Assembly: GCA_902610975.1 (NCBI GenBank) | Contig: CACLXL010000004.1 | Location: 36,911-100,910 of the forward strand | Origin: an uncultured Pelagibacteraceae bacterium | GTDB lineage: Bacteria; Pseudomonadota; Alphaproteobacteria; Pelagibacterales; Pelagibacteraceae | DNA: 64,000 bases | Reading direction: 5' to 3' | Shown: piece by piece, positions 24,923 through 36,261 of the stretch | Numbering within the stretch: position 1 is the first letter of the stretch | Layout: each line of letters begins with the position of its first letter | Program-made: the position numbers and the translations under genes | Notes under the pieces: model-generated | What the model saw: the letters and a program-made list of their open reading frames with translations, nothing else | Database searches by the model: none | What the model was told of the DNA's origin: nothing

Positions 24923-26259
24923 TAAAAAATTTATTTTATTTAATTATTTTAAACCTTTTCCTTAATAGCTTTTCCTACGCATTAATAGAGGTAGATATTA
25001 CAAGAGGAAATTTAGACCCACTTCCAATCGCTGTCTCCCCTTTACATGTAGATATAAAATCGCAGGAGATTAAAGATATTAAAGTAAAACAATTAGGAGA
25101 AAATATTTCAAAAATAATAGAAAAAAATTTTAAAAGCACAGGATTATTTAATCCACTAAAAAAAGAGGCATTTGTTCAAAAACCTGATATAGCTCATCTA
25201 AAACCAAGGTTTGAAGATTGGCGACTGATAAAAGCTCAAGCTTTGGTAACCGGTAAATTATTAATTAAAGATGAAAAATTAAAAGTTGAATTTAGACTTT
25301 GGGATTTGACTGCAGCTAAAGAAATGACAGCTTTAGCGTTTACTACAACCCCATCAAATTGGCGAAGGGTCGCTCATATAATTTCTGACAAAATCTATGA
25401 AAGACTTACAGGGGAAGAAGGATACTTTGATACAAGAATAATTTATGTTGCTGAAAGCGGACCTAAAAATCAAAGAATTAAGAAATTAGCAATAATGGAT
25501 CAAGATGGAGCTAATACAAAATATTTAACTTTAGGAAATGAATTGGTTTTGACACCAAGATTTAATCCTACAAACCAAATGGTTACCTACATGTCCTATT
25601 TTAGAAATATGCCAAGAGTGTATTTACTTGATATAGAGACAGGCACTCAAGAGGTAGTTGGAAATTTTCCTGGTATGACATTTGCTCCAAGGTTTTCTCC
25701 AGATGGGAAAAAAATAATTATGAGTTTTGCTAAAGATGGAAACTCAGATATTTACACTATGGATCTTGAATCAAGGTTAGTTGAGAGAATAACTGATCAT
25801 TCTTCTATTGATACCTCTCCCTCATTTTCACCTGACGGGAAGTTTATTGCATTTAATTCTGATAGAAGTGGTCTACAACAACTTTACGTTATGAGAAGTG
25901 ATGGGAGTAATGTTAAAAGGATTACTTTTGGAAAAGGTATATACGGTACACCTGTATGGTCTCCAAGAGGTGATCTGATAGCTTTCACTAAAATGCATAA
26001 AGGAAGATTTTTCATAGGAGTTATGAGAACCGATGGATCAGGAGAAAGACTGTTAACCGAAAACTACTACCAGGAAGCGCCTTCATGGTCACCTAATGGA
26101 AGGGTGTTAGTTTTTTATAGAGAAACTAAAGCGGGTGAAAAAGGAGAGGGTTTTAGTGCAAAATTATGGTCTATAGATATAACTGGTTATAATGAGAGAA
26201 AACTTACCACTAAAACTGATGCTTCAGACCCATCTTGGTCTTCATTATTATCTAAGTGA
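24919..26259 (+). CDS. tolB: Tol-Pal system protein TolB
   Basis: The 446-residue periplasmic protein has a signal peptide at residues 1-21 (hydrophobic core, cut near SYA), an N-terminal domain with [14 protein letters not shown], and a six-bladed beta-propeller from about 195. Propeller repeats are visible as [32 protein letters not shown] and [10 protein letters not shown]. TolB binds Pal and releases it from peptidoglycan. It is transcribed with tolQRA. Confidence 0.97.
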   Translation: MIKNLFYLIILNLFLNSFSYALIEVDITRGNLDPLPIAVSPLHVDIKSQEIKDIKVKQLGENISKIIEKNFKSTGLFNPLKKEAFVQKPDIAHLKPRFEDWRLIKAQALVTGKLLIKDEKLKVEFRLWDLTAAKEMTALAFTTTPSNWRRVAHIISDKIYERLTGEEGYFDTRIIYVAESGPKNQRIKKLAIMDQDGANTKYLTLGNELVLTPRFNPTNQMVTYMSYFRNMPRVYLLDIETGTQEVVGNFPGMTFAPRFSPDGKKIIMSFAKDGNSDIYTMDLESRLVERITDHSSIDTSPSFSPDGKFIAFNSDRSGLQQLYVMRSDGSNVKRITFGKGIYGTPVWSPRGDLIAFTKMHKGRFFIGVMRTDGSGERLLTENYYQEAPSWSPNGRVLVFYRETKAGEKGEGFSAKLWSIDITGYNERKLTTKTDASDPSWSSLLSK

Positions 26260-26334
26260 GGTTGAATCTTATGTAAAATATGCTTGAATAACTGTGAATA
26301 ATTTGAAATAACCACATTAAACCTAGGGGAAAAA

Positions 26335-26811
26335 ATGACACTAAAAACGAATTTAAAGAACATATTATTAGTAATCTTTGCAACTTTAATACTTAGCGCT
26401 TGTTCAACTGCTAAAAAATCCGGTGATATAGAAGGTGATGTTTACACAGGTAAAGAAACAGTTGAGTTTTTAGCTGCTGGTGTTCCAGACAGAGTATTTT
26501 TTGCAACAAATAAATCTTCTTTAACAACTGCTTCAAGAGCTACTTTAAGAAAACAAGCTACATATCTTAGAAAAAATAAAAATCTTACTGTAACTATTGA
26601 GGGACACGCTGATGAAAGAGGAACTCGTGAATATAACTTAGCTTTAGGAGAAAGAAGAGCTAATGCTGCCCGAGATTATTTAATGACTTATGGAATATCT
26701 GGTAAAAGAATTTCTGTGATAAGCTACGGAAAAGAAAAGCCAGTTAATCCAAAATCCTCACCTTTAGCTTGGTCTCAGAACAGAAGATCAGTTACAGTTA
26801 AAGTAAATTAA
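26335..26811 (+). CDS. pal: Peptidoglycan-associated lipoprotein Pal
   Basis: The 158-residue lipoprotein has a basic N-terminus, a hydrophobic core and the lipobox LSAC with Cys23 as the lipid-anchored residue. The OmpA-like domain from about residue 50 contains FFATNKSSLTTASRATL and IEGHADERGTREYNLALGER, which bind diaminopimelate of the peptidoglycan. The 75-base spacer before it is longer than elsewhere in the cluster, so pal may have its own promoter. A strong terminator follows. Confidence 0.97.
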   Translation: MTLKTNLKNILLVIFATLILSACSTAKKSGDIEGDVYTGKETVEFLAAGVPDRVFFATNKSSLTTASRATLRKQATYLRKNKNLTVTIEGHADERGTREYNLALGERRANAARDYLMTYGISGKRISVISYGKEKPVNPKSSPLAWSQNRRSVTVKVN

Positions 26812-26826
26812 TATTTTATTTATTAA

Positions 26827-26865
26827 AAGACCCTTTGATTTATTCCATCAAGGGGTCTTTTTTTT
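26827..26865 (+). terminator. Strong intrinsic terminator after pal
   Basis: AAGACCCTTTGAT (26827-26839) pairs with ATCAAGGGGTCTT (26847-26859) over 13 base pairs with one G-T pair and a seven-base loop, followed by eight T on the plus strand. It is the best rho-independent terminator I see in the window and should end the tolQRAB-pal transcript. Confidence 0.92.
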
Positions 26866-26892
26866 GCCATTTTATCAAATTAAAAATGAATC

Positions 26893-27852
26893 ATGTTGAT
26901 TGTTAGAAAGACTTTTTTAAGTTTAACGCTTTTGTTAACTCCATTTATTGTTTTTAGCTCTATAATTGCTGAGGAAGAGGAAATTTATTTAAAATCGATT
27001 TCTGATCAAATTCAAGTTATTACAAAGGATCTAAAAACTTTAGAAAAAGCTGTATATCAAAAATCAGATGTATCTTCACAAAACCTTATTTTGAAAAAAA
27101 CTGATGGACTTAACGAAGATATTTTAACTAAACATCTTTTAAAGTTAAACGAAATTGAAGATCAATTCAGAGAATTAACTAATAAATTTGAAGAAGTAAA
27201 TTTTAAATTAGACAAATTATCGACTAGAGTGACAAAAATTCAATCTGATACCCAACTTCGTTTTTCTGATCTTGAAAATAATGAGTCTGAGGTTATGCAA
27301 ACCAAAAAAAGTTTACCTGGTACAAGTAAGCCACAAGATTTCGGAGCAAACCCAGGATATCAAACTACAAATCTTCCGTCTAAACAATCAATAAACTCAG
27401 TAGAAAGCGCTCAAACTGTAATAACGGAAGAACCTGAAAAGAAAGAGTCATTGCTACCAGATAAACCGCCAGCCGAACAATATGAATTTGCAGTAAGTTT
27501 CATGAAAATAGGAGATTATGAAACTGCTGAGTTTGCATTAAAAGAATTTATAGAAAAAAATAAAGATCATGATCTAGCAGGTAGCGCTCAATACTGGTAC
27601 GGAGAAACATTCAGAATAAGACAATTATATTCAGACGCTGCTACAGCGTATTTAGACGGTTATCAAAATTATCCAAAAAGTAAAAAAGCCCCAGATAATC
27701 TTTTAAAACTTGGAATTACTATGGTTCAATTAGGTGAAAAAGACCAAGGTTGTAAAATGATTTCAGGATTAAAAAAAGAATATCCAAAAGCGAGTAAGTC
27801 TGTGTTACAAAAAGCGCAGTATGAGCAAAAAAAATTCAAATGTAAATCTTAA
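26893..27852 (+). CDS. cpoB: Tol-Pal associated protein CpoB/YbgF
   Basis: The 319-residue exported protein has a signal peptide (residues 1-26), a coiled-coil section with Lys/Glu-rich heptads at about 30-130 that would trimerise, a Pro/Ser/Lys linker, and a C-terminal TPR domain from about 195 (EQYEFAVSFMKIGDYETAEF, then YWYGETFRIRQLYSDAATAY). CpoB links Tol-Pal to peptidoglycan synthesis at division. It starts after the pal terminator. Its end overlaps tilS by 32 bases in a different frame. Confidence 0.9.
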   Translation: MLIVRKTFLSLTLLLTPFIVFSSIIAEEEEIYLKSISDQIQVITKDLKTLEKAVYQKSDVSSQNLILKKTDGLNEDILTKHLLKLNEIEDQFRELTNKFEEVNFKLDKLSTRVTKIQSDTQLRFSDLENNESEVMQTKKSLPGTSKPQDFGANPGYQTTNLPSKQSINSVESAQTVITEEPEKKESLLPDKPPAEQYEFAVSFMKIGDYETAEFALKEFIEKNKDHDLAGSAQYWYGETFRIRQLYSDAATAYLDGYQNYPKSKKAPDNLLKLGITMVQLGEKDQGCKMISGLKKEYPKASKSVLQKAQYEQKKFKCKS

Positions 27853-28840
27853 GATTTACTTAAGAAATTCAAAAGACTTTTCTAATATTTACTCAAATTT
27901 TAAAAATAAATTTAAAAGCTACAAAAAAAAATCTTTTGTAATCGCTGTTTCAGGTGGACCAGACAGTTTAGGATTAGTAGCTTTATCTAAAATGTATAAT
28001 TTTGAAAATAAGATTAGTTTTAAATACGTTTTGGTAAATCATAATATTAGAAAAAATTCATCTAGCGAGGCAAAAAAAGTTGAAAATTTGCTTAGAAGAC
28101 AAAATATTAAGTTAGATATTATTAATAATTACAAAACCATAAGTAAAAATATACAAGGCGAAGCGAGAAATGCAAGGTACAAGCTTCTTACAGAATATTG
28201 TAGAAAAAAAAATATTAAAAATTTAGTAACAGCACATAATCTTGAAGATCAAGTTGAAACTTTTTTCATAAGATTATCCAGAGGTAGCGGGTTAACCGGA
28301 CTATCATCTATGAATGAGGTAACAAAAATTGAAAGTAGCATAAATCTTTATAGACCTTTGCTTGATGTAAAAAAAATTTCTCTTAAAAAAATCTCTGCAA
28401 ACGTGTTTGGTAACTATATAAATGACCCTTCTAATAAAAATACAAAATATCTTAGAACAAGAGTAAGACATTTACAAAAATACCTTAATAAAAGTGGAAT
28501 TAGTTATGATCAAATTATAAAATCAATTAATAATTTAGCCTCTAGTAAAAAGGTCCTAGATGAACATTTTAAAAAAATCTACTTAAATACAACTAAAAAA
28601 TTTAAAAATGAGATTAAAATTGATTTAATTAGATTTAATGATTTAAACAATGAATTGAAAATAAGATTAATTAATAACTCTATAAAAGACTTAAAAAGAA
28701 ATTATTACAACCCTAGGTCAAATAAAGTTTTAAATTTAATAAATAAAATCACTAAGAGGGATTTTAAAAGCTCTACTTTAGGCGGTTGTATTTTTTCAAA
28801 AAAAAATGATCATATTTCCTTGAAAAAAGAGAAAATATGA
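27821..28840 (+). CDS. tilS: tRNA(Ile)-lysidine synthase
   Basis: The 339-residue enzyme converts C34 of the CAU-anticodon tRNA-Ile to lysidine with ATP and lysine. The PP-loop SGGPDS is at residues 44-49, and the conserved HNLEDQVETFFIRLSRGSG lies near 140-158, followed by RPLLDVKK. The C-terminal domain is shorter than in E. coli. The ATG start lies inside cpoB, giving a 32-base overlap; no later ATG precedes the PP-loop. Confidence 0.94.
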   Translation: MSKKNSNVNLKIYLRNSKDFSNIYSNFKNKFKSYKKKSFVIAVSGGPDSLGLVALSKMYNFENKISFKYVLVNHNIRKNSSSEAKKVENLLRRQNIKLDIINNYKTISKNIQGEARNARYKLLTEYCRKKNIKNLVTAHNLEDQVETFFIRLSRGSGLTGLSSMNEVTKIESSINLYRPLLDVKKISLKKISANVFGNYINDPSNKNTKYLRTRVRHLQKYLNKSGISYDQIIKSINNLASSKKVLDEHFKKIYLNTTKKFKNEIKIDLIRFNDLNNELKIRLINNSIKDLKRNYYNPRSNKVLNLINKITKRDFKSSTLGGCIFSKKNDHISLKKEKI

Positions 28841-28848
28841 TACTTATC

Positions 28849-28878
28849 GACAAAATAATGCAATATTTTGTCTTATTT
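28849..28878 (+). terminator. Hairpin between tilS and ftsH
   Basis: GACAAAATA (28849-28857) pairs perfectly with TATTTTGTC (28864-28872) over nine base pairs and is followed by TTATTT. It is A+T-rich and the T-run is broken, so it is a weak terminator or a processing hairpin that would separate ftsH expression from the cpoB-tilS transcript. Confidence 0.45.
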
Positions 28879-28938
28879 ACAACTAATTTAATTTTTAAGT
28901 ATACTTGAGATTTAATAAATAATGATTATTTAAGAATT

Positions 28939-30834
28939 ATGAATGTCAAAAATTTAATAATGTGGGTCATTATAGTCTTACTTTCAGTAGGGCTATTCAA
29001 CATGTTTCAAGACCCAAATAAAATTAAATCAGGAAGCAACTCTTTACCTTTTTCAAACTTTTTAAATGAAGTTGATGCCGGTCGGGTTGTTGAAGTCAAA
29101 ATTCAAGGAAATAATATCTCAGGAGTTTTAGCTGACGGAAGTACTTTTTCCACGTATTCTCCAAATTACCCAGAACTCGTAGAAAAGCTCTCATCTAATG
29201 GCGTAAGTATCAATGCATCACCGCAAGAGGATAAAATGCCATCTCTGTTAGGAATATTACTATCATGGTTCCCAATGTTATTACTTATTGGAGTATGGAT
29301 ATTTTTTATGCGTCAAATGCAAGGCGGTAAAGGTGGAGCAATGGGATTTGGAAGATCGAAAGCAAAATTATTAAATGAAGCTCAAGGGAAAGTTACATTT
29401 AACGATGTAGCTGGCGTAGAAGAAGCTAAAGAAGAAGTAGAGGAAATAGTTGAATTTTTAAAAGATCCTAAAAAATTTAGTAGACTAGGAGGAAAAATTC
29501 CTAAAGGCGCTTTGTTAATTGGACCGCCAGGTACAGGAAAAACTTTACTTGCAAAAGCAATAGCTGGTGAGGCTAACGTTCCATTTTTCTCAATATCAGG
29601 TTCTGATTTTGTTGAAATGTTTGTTGGAGTTGGTGCTTCAAGAGTTAGAGATATGTTTGAACAAGGCAAAAAACATTCTCCTTGCATTATATTTATAGAT
29701 GAGATTGATGCTGTTGGAAGAAGTAGAGGAGCAGGTTTAGGAGGGGGTAATGATGAGCGTGAGCAAACATTAAACCAACTTCTAGTAGAAATGGATGGAT
29801 TTGATACAAACGAAGGTATAATTCTTATAGCAGCAACTAACAGACCTGACGTATTGGATCCAGCACTTTTAAGACCAGGTAGATTTGATAGACAAGTAGT
29901 TGTAGGTAATCCGGATATAATTGGAAGAGAGCAAATTCTTAAAGTTCATGTAAAAAAAATAAATACAGGTCCAGATGTTAAATTAAGAACAATAGCTAGA
30001 GGAACACCAGGTTTTTCCGGCGCTGACCTTGCAAATTTAATTAATGAGTCAGCATTGCTTGCAGCTAGAAAAAATAAAAGAGTTGTTACAATGTCAGATA
30101 TTGAAGAGGCTAAAGACAAGGTAATGATGGGAGCTGAAAGAAGATCGATGGTAATGTCAGAAGACGAGAAAAAGTTAACTGCTTACCATGAAGGAGGCCA
30201 TGCAATTGTTGCGCTTAATGAAAAAGCATCAGACCCAATTCATAAAGCTACAATTATTCCAAGAGGTAGAGCATTAGGTATGGTAATGAGACTTCCTGAG
30301 AGAGATCAATTATCTGTTACAAGGGAAAAAATGCACGCAGATATATCTGTTGCTATGGGAGGAAGAATAGCTGAAGAAATAATTTTTGGTCATGATAAAG
30401 TTACATCAGGTGCATCATCAGATATTGAGATGGTCACTAAGATGGCAAAAAACATGGTGACAAAATATGGTATGACAACAGAGCTAGGTACTATAGCATA
30501 CGGGGAAAACGAGGAAGAAGTATTTTTAGGTAGATCCGTTACAAAACAACAAAATATGTCGGAAGAGACTGCAAAAAAAATCGATGCAGAAGTAAAGAAA
30601 ATTGTAGATAAAGGATATGAAAGAGCAAGAAAAGTACTTACGGAAAAAATTGATGATCTTCACAAAATAGCAAAAGCTTTATTAATTTACGAAACTTTAT
30701 CAGGAGATGAAATCAGGGATTTAATTCTAAAAGATATTAAGCCAACTAGGTCATTTAGAGAAGAGGAAAGTGATGATGGAAAATCATCTTCTGCCCTAGG
30801 TTCAATAGGATTAAAACCAAAACCTGCTATCTAA
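28939..30834 (+). CDS. ftsH: ATP-dependent zinc metalloprotease FtsH
   Basis: The 631-residue membrane protease has two N-terminal helices (about 4-23 and 101-122) flanking a small periplasmic domain, an AAA+ module with Walker A GPPGTGKT near 194, Walker [13 protein letters not shown] near 250 and the second-region-of-homology segment [20 protein letters not shown], then the zinc protease motif HEGGH near 416. It degrades unfolded membrane proteins and, in other bacteria, RpoH; an rpoH gene is in this window. A 98-base spacer with a hairpin precedes it, suggesting its own promoter. Confidence 0.98.
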   Translation: MNVKNLIMWVIIVLLSVGLFNMFQDPNKIKSGSNSLPFSNFLNEVDAGRVVEVKIQGNNISGVLADGSTFSTYSPNYPELVEKLSSNGVSINASPQEDKMPSLLGILLSWFPMLLLIGVWIFFMRQMQGGKGGAMGFGRSKAKLLNEAQGKVTFNDVAGVEEAKEEVEEIVEFLKDPKKFSRLGGKIPKGALLIGPPGTGKTLLAKAIAGEANVPFFSISGSDFVEMFVGVGASRVRDMFEQGKKHSPCIIFIDEIDAVGRSRGAGLGGGNDEREQTLNQLLVEMDGFDTNEGIILIAATNRPDVLDPALLRPGRFDRQVVVGNPDIIGREQILKVHVKKINTGPDVKLRTIARGTPGFSGADLANLINESALLAARKNKRVVTMSDIEEAKDKVMMGAERRSMVMSEDEKKLTAYHEGGHAIVALNEKASDPIHKATIIPRGRALGMVMRLPERDQLSVTREKMHADISVAMGGRIAEEIIFGHDKVTSGASSDIEMVTKMAKNMVTKYGMTTELGTIAYGENEEEVFLGRSVTKQQNMSEETAKKIDAEVKKIVDKGYERARKVLTEKIDDLHKIAKALLIYETLSGDEIRDLILKDIKPTRSFREEESDDGKSSSALGSIGLKPKPAI

Positions 30835-30838
30835 AGAC

Positions 30839-31900
30839 ATGATTAAATATTACACAAGGGCGTGTAATTTTTATTATGGTTCACAAGCAAAATTTCTAAT
30901 AAAAAAAAAGAGAGCTTTTCCTTTATGTGGAAAAAAAAATATAGCCTTTGACACACTTGAGATTTTTACTAAAAAACAAAAAAAAATAAAAAGTAAATTT
31001 GTAAATATAAAGGAAATTAAATATTTAAAAAAATTAGAATTAAGCAAAATACAAAAAGATCTGAAGAAAATCACTTCCAAAAGAAAAAATTTTTTGAAGA
31101 ATATAAGTTTTGCCAATCCGATTATAATGGGAATTCTAAATTTGACCCCAGATAGTTTTTCAGATGGAGGTAAATTTAATAATAATAATAAATCTTTTAA
31201 GCATATCTCAAAAATGATTAAATCAGGCGCTGAGATAATTGATATTGGCGGTGAGTCCACGCGTCCAGGATCTAAAGATATAAATTCAAAAGTAGAGTTC
31301 AAAAGAATAAAAAACGTTTTAAAAAAATTTAAGAAAAAATATAAAAAAACATGTTTATCTTTAGACACAAGAAAACCTGAAATAATGGACCAAGGGTTGA
31401 AATATGGAGTTAACTTAATAAACGATGTTTCAGGTTTTAGTTATGGAAAAGTTTCTCCTTTAATACTTAAAAAAAATAAGATCTCTAAAGTTTTGCACCA
31501 TATGAAAGGAACTCCTAATACTATGCAAATAAAACCGAGTTATAACAACGTCCTATTAGATATCTACGATTATTTTGAGAAAAATATTAACAATAAATTT
31601 TTAGATAAAAAGATTATTTTAGATCCAGGTATTGGATTTGGTAAAACTTTGAAACATAATTTGATTTTAATTTCTAAAATATCACTATTTCATAGCTTGG
31701 GATTGCCAATTTTAGTTGGTACTTCTAGAAAAAGATTTATAAATCAAATTAGTGGCGAGTTTGATAGTAAAGAGAGATTAGGAGGGACATTAGCATCTGT
31801 ACTTTTTCTACTTTTACAAGGAGTGCAAATGTTTAGAGTTCACAATGTTAACGAAATAAAACAAGGAATTTTAATTTTTAACAAAATTATATCAAAATAA
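30839..31900 (+). CDS. folP: Dihydropteroate synthase
   Basis: The 353-residue enzyme condenses pterin pyrophosphate with p-aminobenzoate. The TIM-barrel core begins near residue 95 with MGILNLTPDSFSDGGKF, continues with IIDIGGESTRPGS near 135 and ends with VHNVNEIKQGI. The first 90 residues are a basic extension not found in E. coli FolP but common in alphaproteobacterial versions. It starts four bases after ftsH and its stop shares one base with the glmM start. Confidence 0.95.
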   Translation: MIKYYTRACNFYYGSQAKFLIKKKRAFPLCGKKNIAFDTLEIFTKKQKKIKSKFVNIKEIKYLKKLELSKIQKDLKKITSKRKNFLKNISFANPIIMGILNLTPDSFSDGGKFNNNNKSFKHISKMIKSGAEIIDIGGESTRPGSKDINSKVEFKRIKNVLKKFKKKYKKTCLSLDTRKPEIMDQGLKYGVNLINDVSGFSYGKVSPLILKKNKISKVLHHMKGTPNTMQIKPSYNNVLLDIYDYFEKNINNKFLDKKIILDPGIGFGKTLKHNLILISKISLFHSLGLPILVGTSRKRFINQISGEFDSKERLGGTLASVLFLLLQGVQMFRVHNVNEIKQGILIFNKIISK

Positions 31901-33231
31901 TGAAAAATAAATATTTTGGAACTGATGGAATAAGAGGAAAAGTTAATCAAGGTAATATTACTGGAGAAAAATTTTTTAAATTTGGTCTTGCTTCTGGAAC
32001 ATATTTTAAAAATCAAAAAAAAACTAAACAAATTGCTGTAATAGCTAAGGACACAAGACTTTCAGGTTACACACTAGAGCCAGCATTAGTATCTGGATTA
32101 GTTTCTGGCGGAATGCATGTTTTTACTTTAGGGCCATTACCAACAAATGGATTAGCAATGCTTACAAAATATATGAGAGCTAATATGGGAATTATGATTA
32201 CTGCATCGCATAACCCTTATTATGATAACGGTTTAAAATTATTTGGTCCTGATGGAATGAAATTATCAGATAAAATTGAAAAAAAAATTGAAAAACTTAT
32301 AGACGCAAAAAACACAAATCAATTAACAGACCCAAAATTACTTGGAAGAGTGAAAAGGTTAGAAAATGGTAATGAAAAATATATAAAAATATTAAAGAGC
32401 AATTTCCCTAAAAATTTTCATCTTAAAGGTATGAAAATTGTTATAGATTGTGCAAATGGAGCCTCTTATAAAGCTGCACCAAAATTACTTAGAGATTTAG
32501 GAGCTAAAATAATATCAATGGGTATAAAACCCAATGGATTAAATATTAATAAAAAATGTGGATCGACTTACCCTTCAAAACTTAAATTTGCAGTAAAAAA
32601 ATATAAAGCTAATGTGGGAATTTCATTTGATGGAGACGCAGACAGAATTATTATGTGTGATGAAAATGGTAAAATTATAGACGGCGATCAAATAATAGCG
32701 ATGTTAGCTAGAAGATGGAAATCCAAAAAAATTTTAAAGGGCGGCGTAATTGGAACTTTAATGTCTAACTTTGGTTTGGAAAAATTTTTAAAAAATGAAA
32801 AAATTAGATTTTATAGATCAAAAGTTGGAGATAGATATGTAAAAGAGAAAATGAAAAAATATAATTTTAATTTAGGTGGGGAACAATCTGGTCACATTAT
32901 TTTAGGTAAATTTGCTACAACAGGTGATGGGCTTTTAGTAGCTTTAGAGGTCCTTTTTTCTCTAAGAAAAGGGATAAAAGCTAGCAAATTGTTAAGTGTA
33001 TTTACGCCTGTTCCGCAAGTTTTAGAAAATGTTACTGTTAAAGATAAGAATGTAATAAATCTTTCTAAAACTAAGAACTCAATAAAAGTTGCAACTAAAC
33101 TATTAGGATCCAAAGGTAGAATATTGGTAAGAAAGTCAGGCACTGAGCCAAAAATTAGGATAATGGTAGAGTCATATGATAAACACTTGATTATAAAATG
33201 TATAAATATAATTAAAAGATCAATTAATTAA
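31900..33231 (+). CDS. glmM: Phosphoglucosamine mutase
   Basis: The 443-residue enzyme converts glucosamine 6-phosphate to glucosamine 1-phosphate for peptidoglycan and lipid A. YFGTDGIRGKVN is at the N-terminus, the phosphoserine loop TASHNPYYDNG is near residue 100, the metal loop SFDGDADRI near 243, and the C-terminal phosphate-binding loop RKSGTEPKIRIMVE near 410. The order ftsH-folP-glmM is classical. Confidence 0.97.
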   Translation: MKNKYFGTDGIRGKVNQGNITGEKFFKFGLASGTYFKNQKKTKQIAVIAKDTRLSGYTLEPALVSGLVSGGMHVFTLGPLPTNGLAMLTKYMRANMGIMITASHNPYYDNGLKLFGPDGMKLSDKIEKKIEKLIDAKNTNQLTDPKLLGRVKRLENGNEKYIKILKSNFPKNFHLKGMKIVIDCANGASYKAAPKLLRDLGAKIISMGIKPNGLNINKKCGSTYPSKLKFAVKKYKANVGISFDGDADRIIMCDENGKIIDGDQIIAMLARRWKSKKILKGGVIGTLMSNFGLEKFLKNEKIRFYRSKVGDRYVKEKMKKYNFNLGGEQSGHIILGKFATTGDGLLVALEVLFSLRKGIKASKLLSVFTPVPQVLENVTVKDKNVINLSKTKNSIKVATKLLGSKGRILVRKSGTEPKIRIMVESYDKHLIIKCINIIKRSIN

Positions 33232-33232
33232 T

Positions 33233-34045
33233 TTGAAACCTAGATCAAAAATTTTAATAATTGCCGGCTCAGACTCATCTGGGGGAGCCGGTGTGCAAGC
33301 CGATATAAAAACTGTTACTTCTTTAGGCGGATATGCAATGACCGCAATAACAGCCGTGACTGCTCAAAATACTAACGGTGTGCATTCTGTATTTCCAATA
33401 AAACCTAAGGAAATCGAAAAACAAATTTTATTTACTTGTTCGGATATTAAACCAGATGCCATCAAAATTGGAATGCTTCATTCTTCAAAAGTAATTACTG
33501 CAGTAATAAGATCATTAAAAAAAATTAGGATAAGACAAATCATTTTAGATCCAGTGATGGTTGCAAAAGGTGGAACAAAGCTGATAAATGACACTGCGAT
33601 TAAAATACTTAAAGATAGTTTAATTAAAAAATCTCTTATAATAACACCCAATATTCCAGAAGCTGAAGTAATTACAAAAAGTAAAATTAGAAATTTAGAC
33701 GATATGATAAAAGCTTCAAAAACTATTCTAAAACTTGGAGCTAAAAATGTTTTACTAAAAGGAGGACACAGAAAATCTAAAAAAGTAGAGGATGTTTATT
33801 TGGGAGAATATGGTTTCAAAGTATTTAAAAATAAAAAATTTAAAACAATAAATACCCATGGAACTGGCTGTAGTTTATCAAGTGCAATTGCATTGTTTTT
33901 ATCATGTGGAAAACCTCTAAAGACATCTTGTGAGTTAGGAATTAAATATGTTAACCAATCAATTAAATCTAATCTAAACTATGGAAAAGGCAATGGTCCG
34001 ATTAATCATTTAAATTCAATAAAGGTAAATAAAGATTTCTTATAA
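33233..34045 (+). CDS. thiD: Hydroxymethylpyrimidine/phosphomethylpyrimidine kinase
   Basis: The 270-residue ribokinase-fold enzyme phosphorylates HMP to HMP-P and HMP-PP for thiamine synthesis. Signatures are [18 protein letters not shown] at residues 9-26 and [14 protein letters not shown] near 206, the catalytic anion hole. TTG 33233 is the best start because the family motif begins immediately after it and no ATG precedes it. It makes the substrate of ThiE, which is frameshifted in this window. It is one base coupled to purA. Confidence 0.95.
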   Translation: MKPRSKILIIAGSDSSGGAGVQADIKTVTSLGGYAMTAITAVTAQNTNGVHSVFPIKPKEIEKQILFTCSDIKPDAIKIGMLHSSKVITAVIRSLKKIRIRQIILDPVMVAKGGTKLINDTAIKILKDSLIKKSLIITPNIPEAEVITKSKIRNLDDMIKASKTILKLGAKNVLLKGGHRKSKKVEDVYLGEYGFKVFKNKKFKTINTHGTGCSLSSAIALFLSCGKPLKTSCELGIKYVNQSIKSNLNYGKGNGPINHLNSIKVNKDFL

Positions 34046-35337
34046 TGAAAAATGTTGTTGTTGTAGGTTCACAATGGGGAGACGAAGGCAAAGGAAAGAT
34101 AGTAGACTGGTTGTCAAGTGAGGCGGATGTAGTTGTACGTTTTCAAGGTGGACACAACGCTGGACATACTTTAGTTATCGATAAAAAAGTATTCAAATTA
34201 AGACTTCTCCCGTCTGGAATAGTTAGAAAAGGAAAAATTTCAATATTAGGGAATGGAGTAGTTATAGATCCTTGGGCTTTACTAGATGAAATAAAAGAAA
34301 TAAAAAAACAAGGAGTCGATGTTACACCTGATAATTTTATGATTTCAGAAACAGCCTCTTTAATATTACCATTTCATCAAGAGATGGATGAAATAAGAGA
34401 AGATGCAGCGGGAAATGAAAAAATTGGAACGACCAGAAGAGGAATTGGGCCATGTTATGAGGATAAAGTAGGAAGAAGATCAATAAGGATTATGGACTTA
34501 AGATCAAAGAGTAATTTGGATAACAGATTAGAAAATGTTTTATTACATCATAACGCTATTAGAAAAGGATTAAAAAAGAAAATTTTTAAAAAAGAAGATC
34601 TTAAAAAAAAACTTTTAAAAATAGCTCCTGAAATTTTAAAATTTGCAAAACCAGTTTGGCTTAAACTGGATGAATTTAAAAACGAAAGAAAAAAAATATT
34701 ATTCGAGGGCGCTCAAGGAATACTTTTAGATGTAGATCACGGGACCTATCCATATGTGACATCATCAAATACAGTACCAGCAACTGCAGCAACTGGATCC
34801 GGTTCAGGTCCAGATAAAATCGGTTATATTTTAGGTATAACAAAAGCTTACACAACAAGAGTTGGGAGCGGACCTTTTCCTACAGAATTAAAGGATAAAA
34901 TTGGTGAAAGTTTAGGTAAAAGAGGAAATGAATTTGGAACTGTTACCGCTAGAAAAAGAAGATGTGGATGGTTCGACGGAGTATTAGTTCGCCAAACAAT
35001 TAAAATTTCAGGAATAAATGGAATTGCTCTTACAAAACTTGATGTGCTAGATGATCTTAATGAAATTAAAATTTGTATTGGATATGAATTAAATGGAAAA
35101 AAAATAGATTATTTGCCCGCAGCTACTGAAGATCAATTCAATATTAAACCTATTTACCGAGTTTACAAAGGTTGGAAGACTAATACCCAAGGAATTAGGA
35201 ATATGAGGGACTTGCCTGAAAATGCAAAAAAATATATTTATGGATTAGAAGATTTTATTGGAGCTAAAATATCTAGCATTTCTACAAGTCCAGAAAGAGA
35301 CGACACTATTTTAATAGAGGATCCTTTTAAAACCTAA
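34045..35337 (+). CDS. purA: Adenylosuccinate synthetase
   Basis: The 430-residue GTP-dependent enzyme joins IMP and aspartate in AMP synthesis. [20 protein letters not shown] is at residues 4-23 with the catalytic aspartate, [10 protein letters not shown] near 35, [14 protein letters not shown] near 130, and TATTGSGSG-like and [11 protein letters not shown] segments follow. Length and motifs are standard. It is convergent with rpoH and the two stop codons overlap by four bases. Confidence 0.98.
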   Translation: MKNVVVVGSQWGDEGKGKIVDWLSSEADVVVRFQGGHNAGHTLVIDKKVFKLRLLPSGIVRKGKISILGNGVVIDPWALLDEIKEIKKQGVDVTPDNFMISETASLILPFHQEMDEIREDAAGNEKIGTTRRGIGPCYEDKVGRRSIRIMDLRSKSNLDNRLENVLLHHNAIRKGLKKKIFKKEDLKKKLLKIAPEILKFAKPVWLKLDEFKNERKKILFEGAQGILLDVDHGTYPYVTSSNTVPATAATGSGSGPDKIGYILGITKAYTTRVGSGPFPTELKDKIGESLGKRGNEFGTVTARKRRCGWFDGVLVRQTIKISGINGIALTKLDVLDDLNEIKICIGYELNGKKIDYLPAATEDQFNIKPIYRVYKGWKTNTQGIRNMRDLPENAKKYIYGLEDFIGAKISSISTSPERDDTILIEDPFKT

Positions 35338-36230
35338 TTTAAAGGCAGCAAGTTTTTTGATTTGCTAGAATTAATCATTGATTTTTGCAGTTTTTCAAAA
35401 GCTTTAGTTTCAATTTGTCTAATTCTTTCTCTACTTATTTTATATTTTTTACTAAGTTCCTCCAATGTGTCCGGCTCATCTTTTAATCTTCTTGATATTA
35501 TAATTTCTTTCTCTCTCTCATTCAGAATGTTCATCGCTTCTTTTAATAATTTTTTTTTATCTTCATACTCCTGTTTTTGTGAAATCAAAAGCTCTTGATC
35601 AAGACTATCATCAGGTAACCAATCTTGCCATTCTTCAGCTTCTCCAGACTTAATAGGATCATTTAACGATTTTTCTTGGCCCATCATCCTTCTATTCATA
35701 TTCACAACTTCATTTGAGTCTACGTCTAATCTTTTTGAGATCTCCTTTACATGTTCATCTCTTAAATCTCCATCTTGACCTGGAGCAATTTGATTTTTAA
35801 TTTTTTTAAGATTAAAAAAAAGTTTTTTTTGAGCTGTAGTTGTTCCCATTTTAACTAAACTCCATGATCTTAATACATATTCTTGAATTGCAGCCTTAAT
35901 CCACCACATTGCGTATGTGGCTAATCTAAATCCTTTATCAGGATCAAATTTTTTGACAGCTTGCATAAGACCAATGTTTCCTTCTGAAATTAGTTCATTT
36001 ACTGGTAAACCGTAACCTCTATACCCCATTGCAATCTTTGCAACTAACCTCAAATGGCTTGTTACTAATTTATGAGCAGATTGTAAATTTCCATTTTCTC
36101 TCCAATTTTTTGCTAACATGTACTCTTCTTCTGCATCTAACATTGGAAATTTTTTTATTTGAGAAAGATATATTGAAAGGCTTCCAGCTGATGGAGTTGG
36201 TAAATTACTTATCTTATTATTTTCACTCAT
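35334..36230 (-). CDS. rpoH: RNA polymerase heat-shock sigma factor RpoH
   Basis: The 298-residue sigma-70 family protein shows region 2 ([20 protein letters not shown], then [20 protein letters not shown]), the RpoH box [10 protein letters not shown] near residue 137, which is specific to sigma-32, and region 4 helix-turn-helix [19 protein letters not shown] near 262. It directs heat-shock transcription. In E. coli it is degraded by FtsH, also encoded here. It stands alone between convergent purA and rluD. Confidence 0.96.
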   Translation of the reverse strand: MSENNKISNLPTPSAGSLSIYLSQIKKFPMLDAEEEYMLAKNWRENGNLQSAHKLVTSHLRLVAKIAMGYRGYGLPVNELISEGNIGLMQAVKKFDPDKGFRLATYAMWWIKAAIQEYVLRSWSLVKMGTTTAQKKLFFNLKKIKNQIAPGQDGDLRDEHVKEISKRLDVDSNEVVNMNRRMMGQEKSLNDPIKSGEAEEWQDWLPDDSLDQELLISQKQEYEDKKKLLKEAMNILNEREKEIIISRRLKDEPDTLEELSKKYKISRERIRQIETKAFEKLQKSMINSSKSKNLLPLN

Positions 36231-36261
36231 AACTTAAGATTTATATAATAAAAAAATTTTT

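Noticed and set aside
28880..28938. Sigma-32 promoter for ftsH
   Set aside because: A CTTGAG resembling a -35 is present, but no matching heat-shock -10 element was found.
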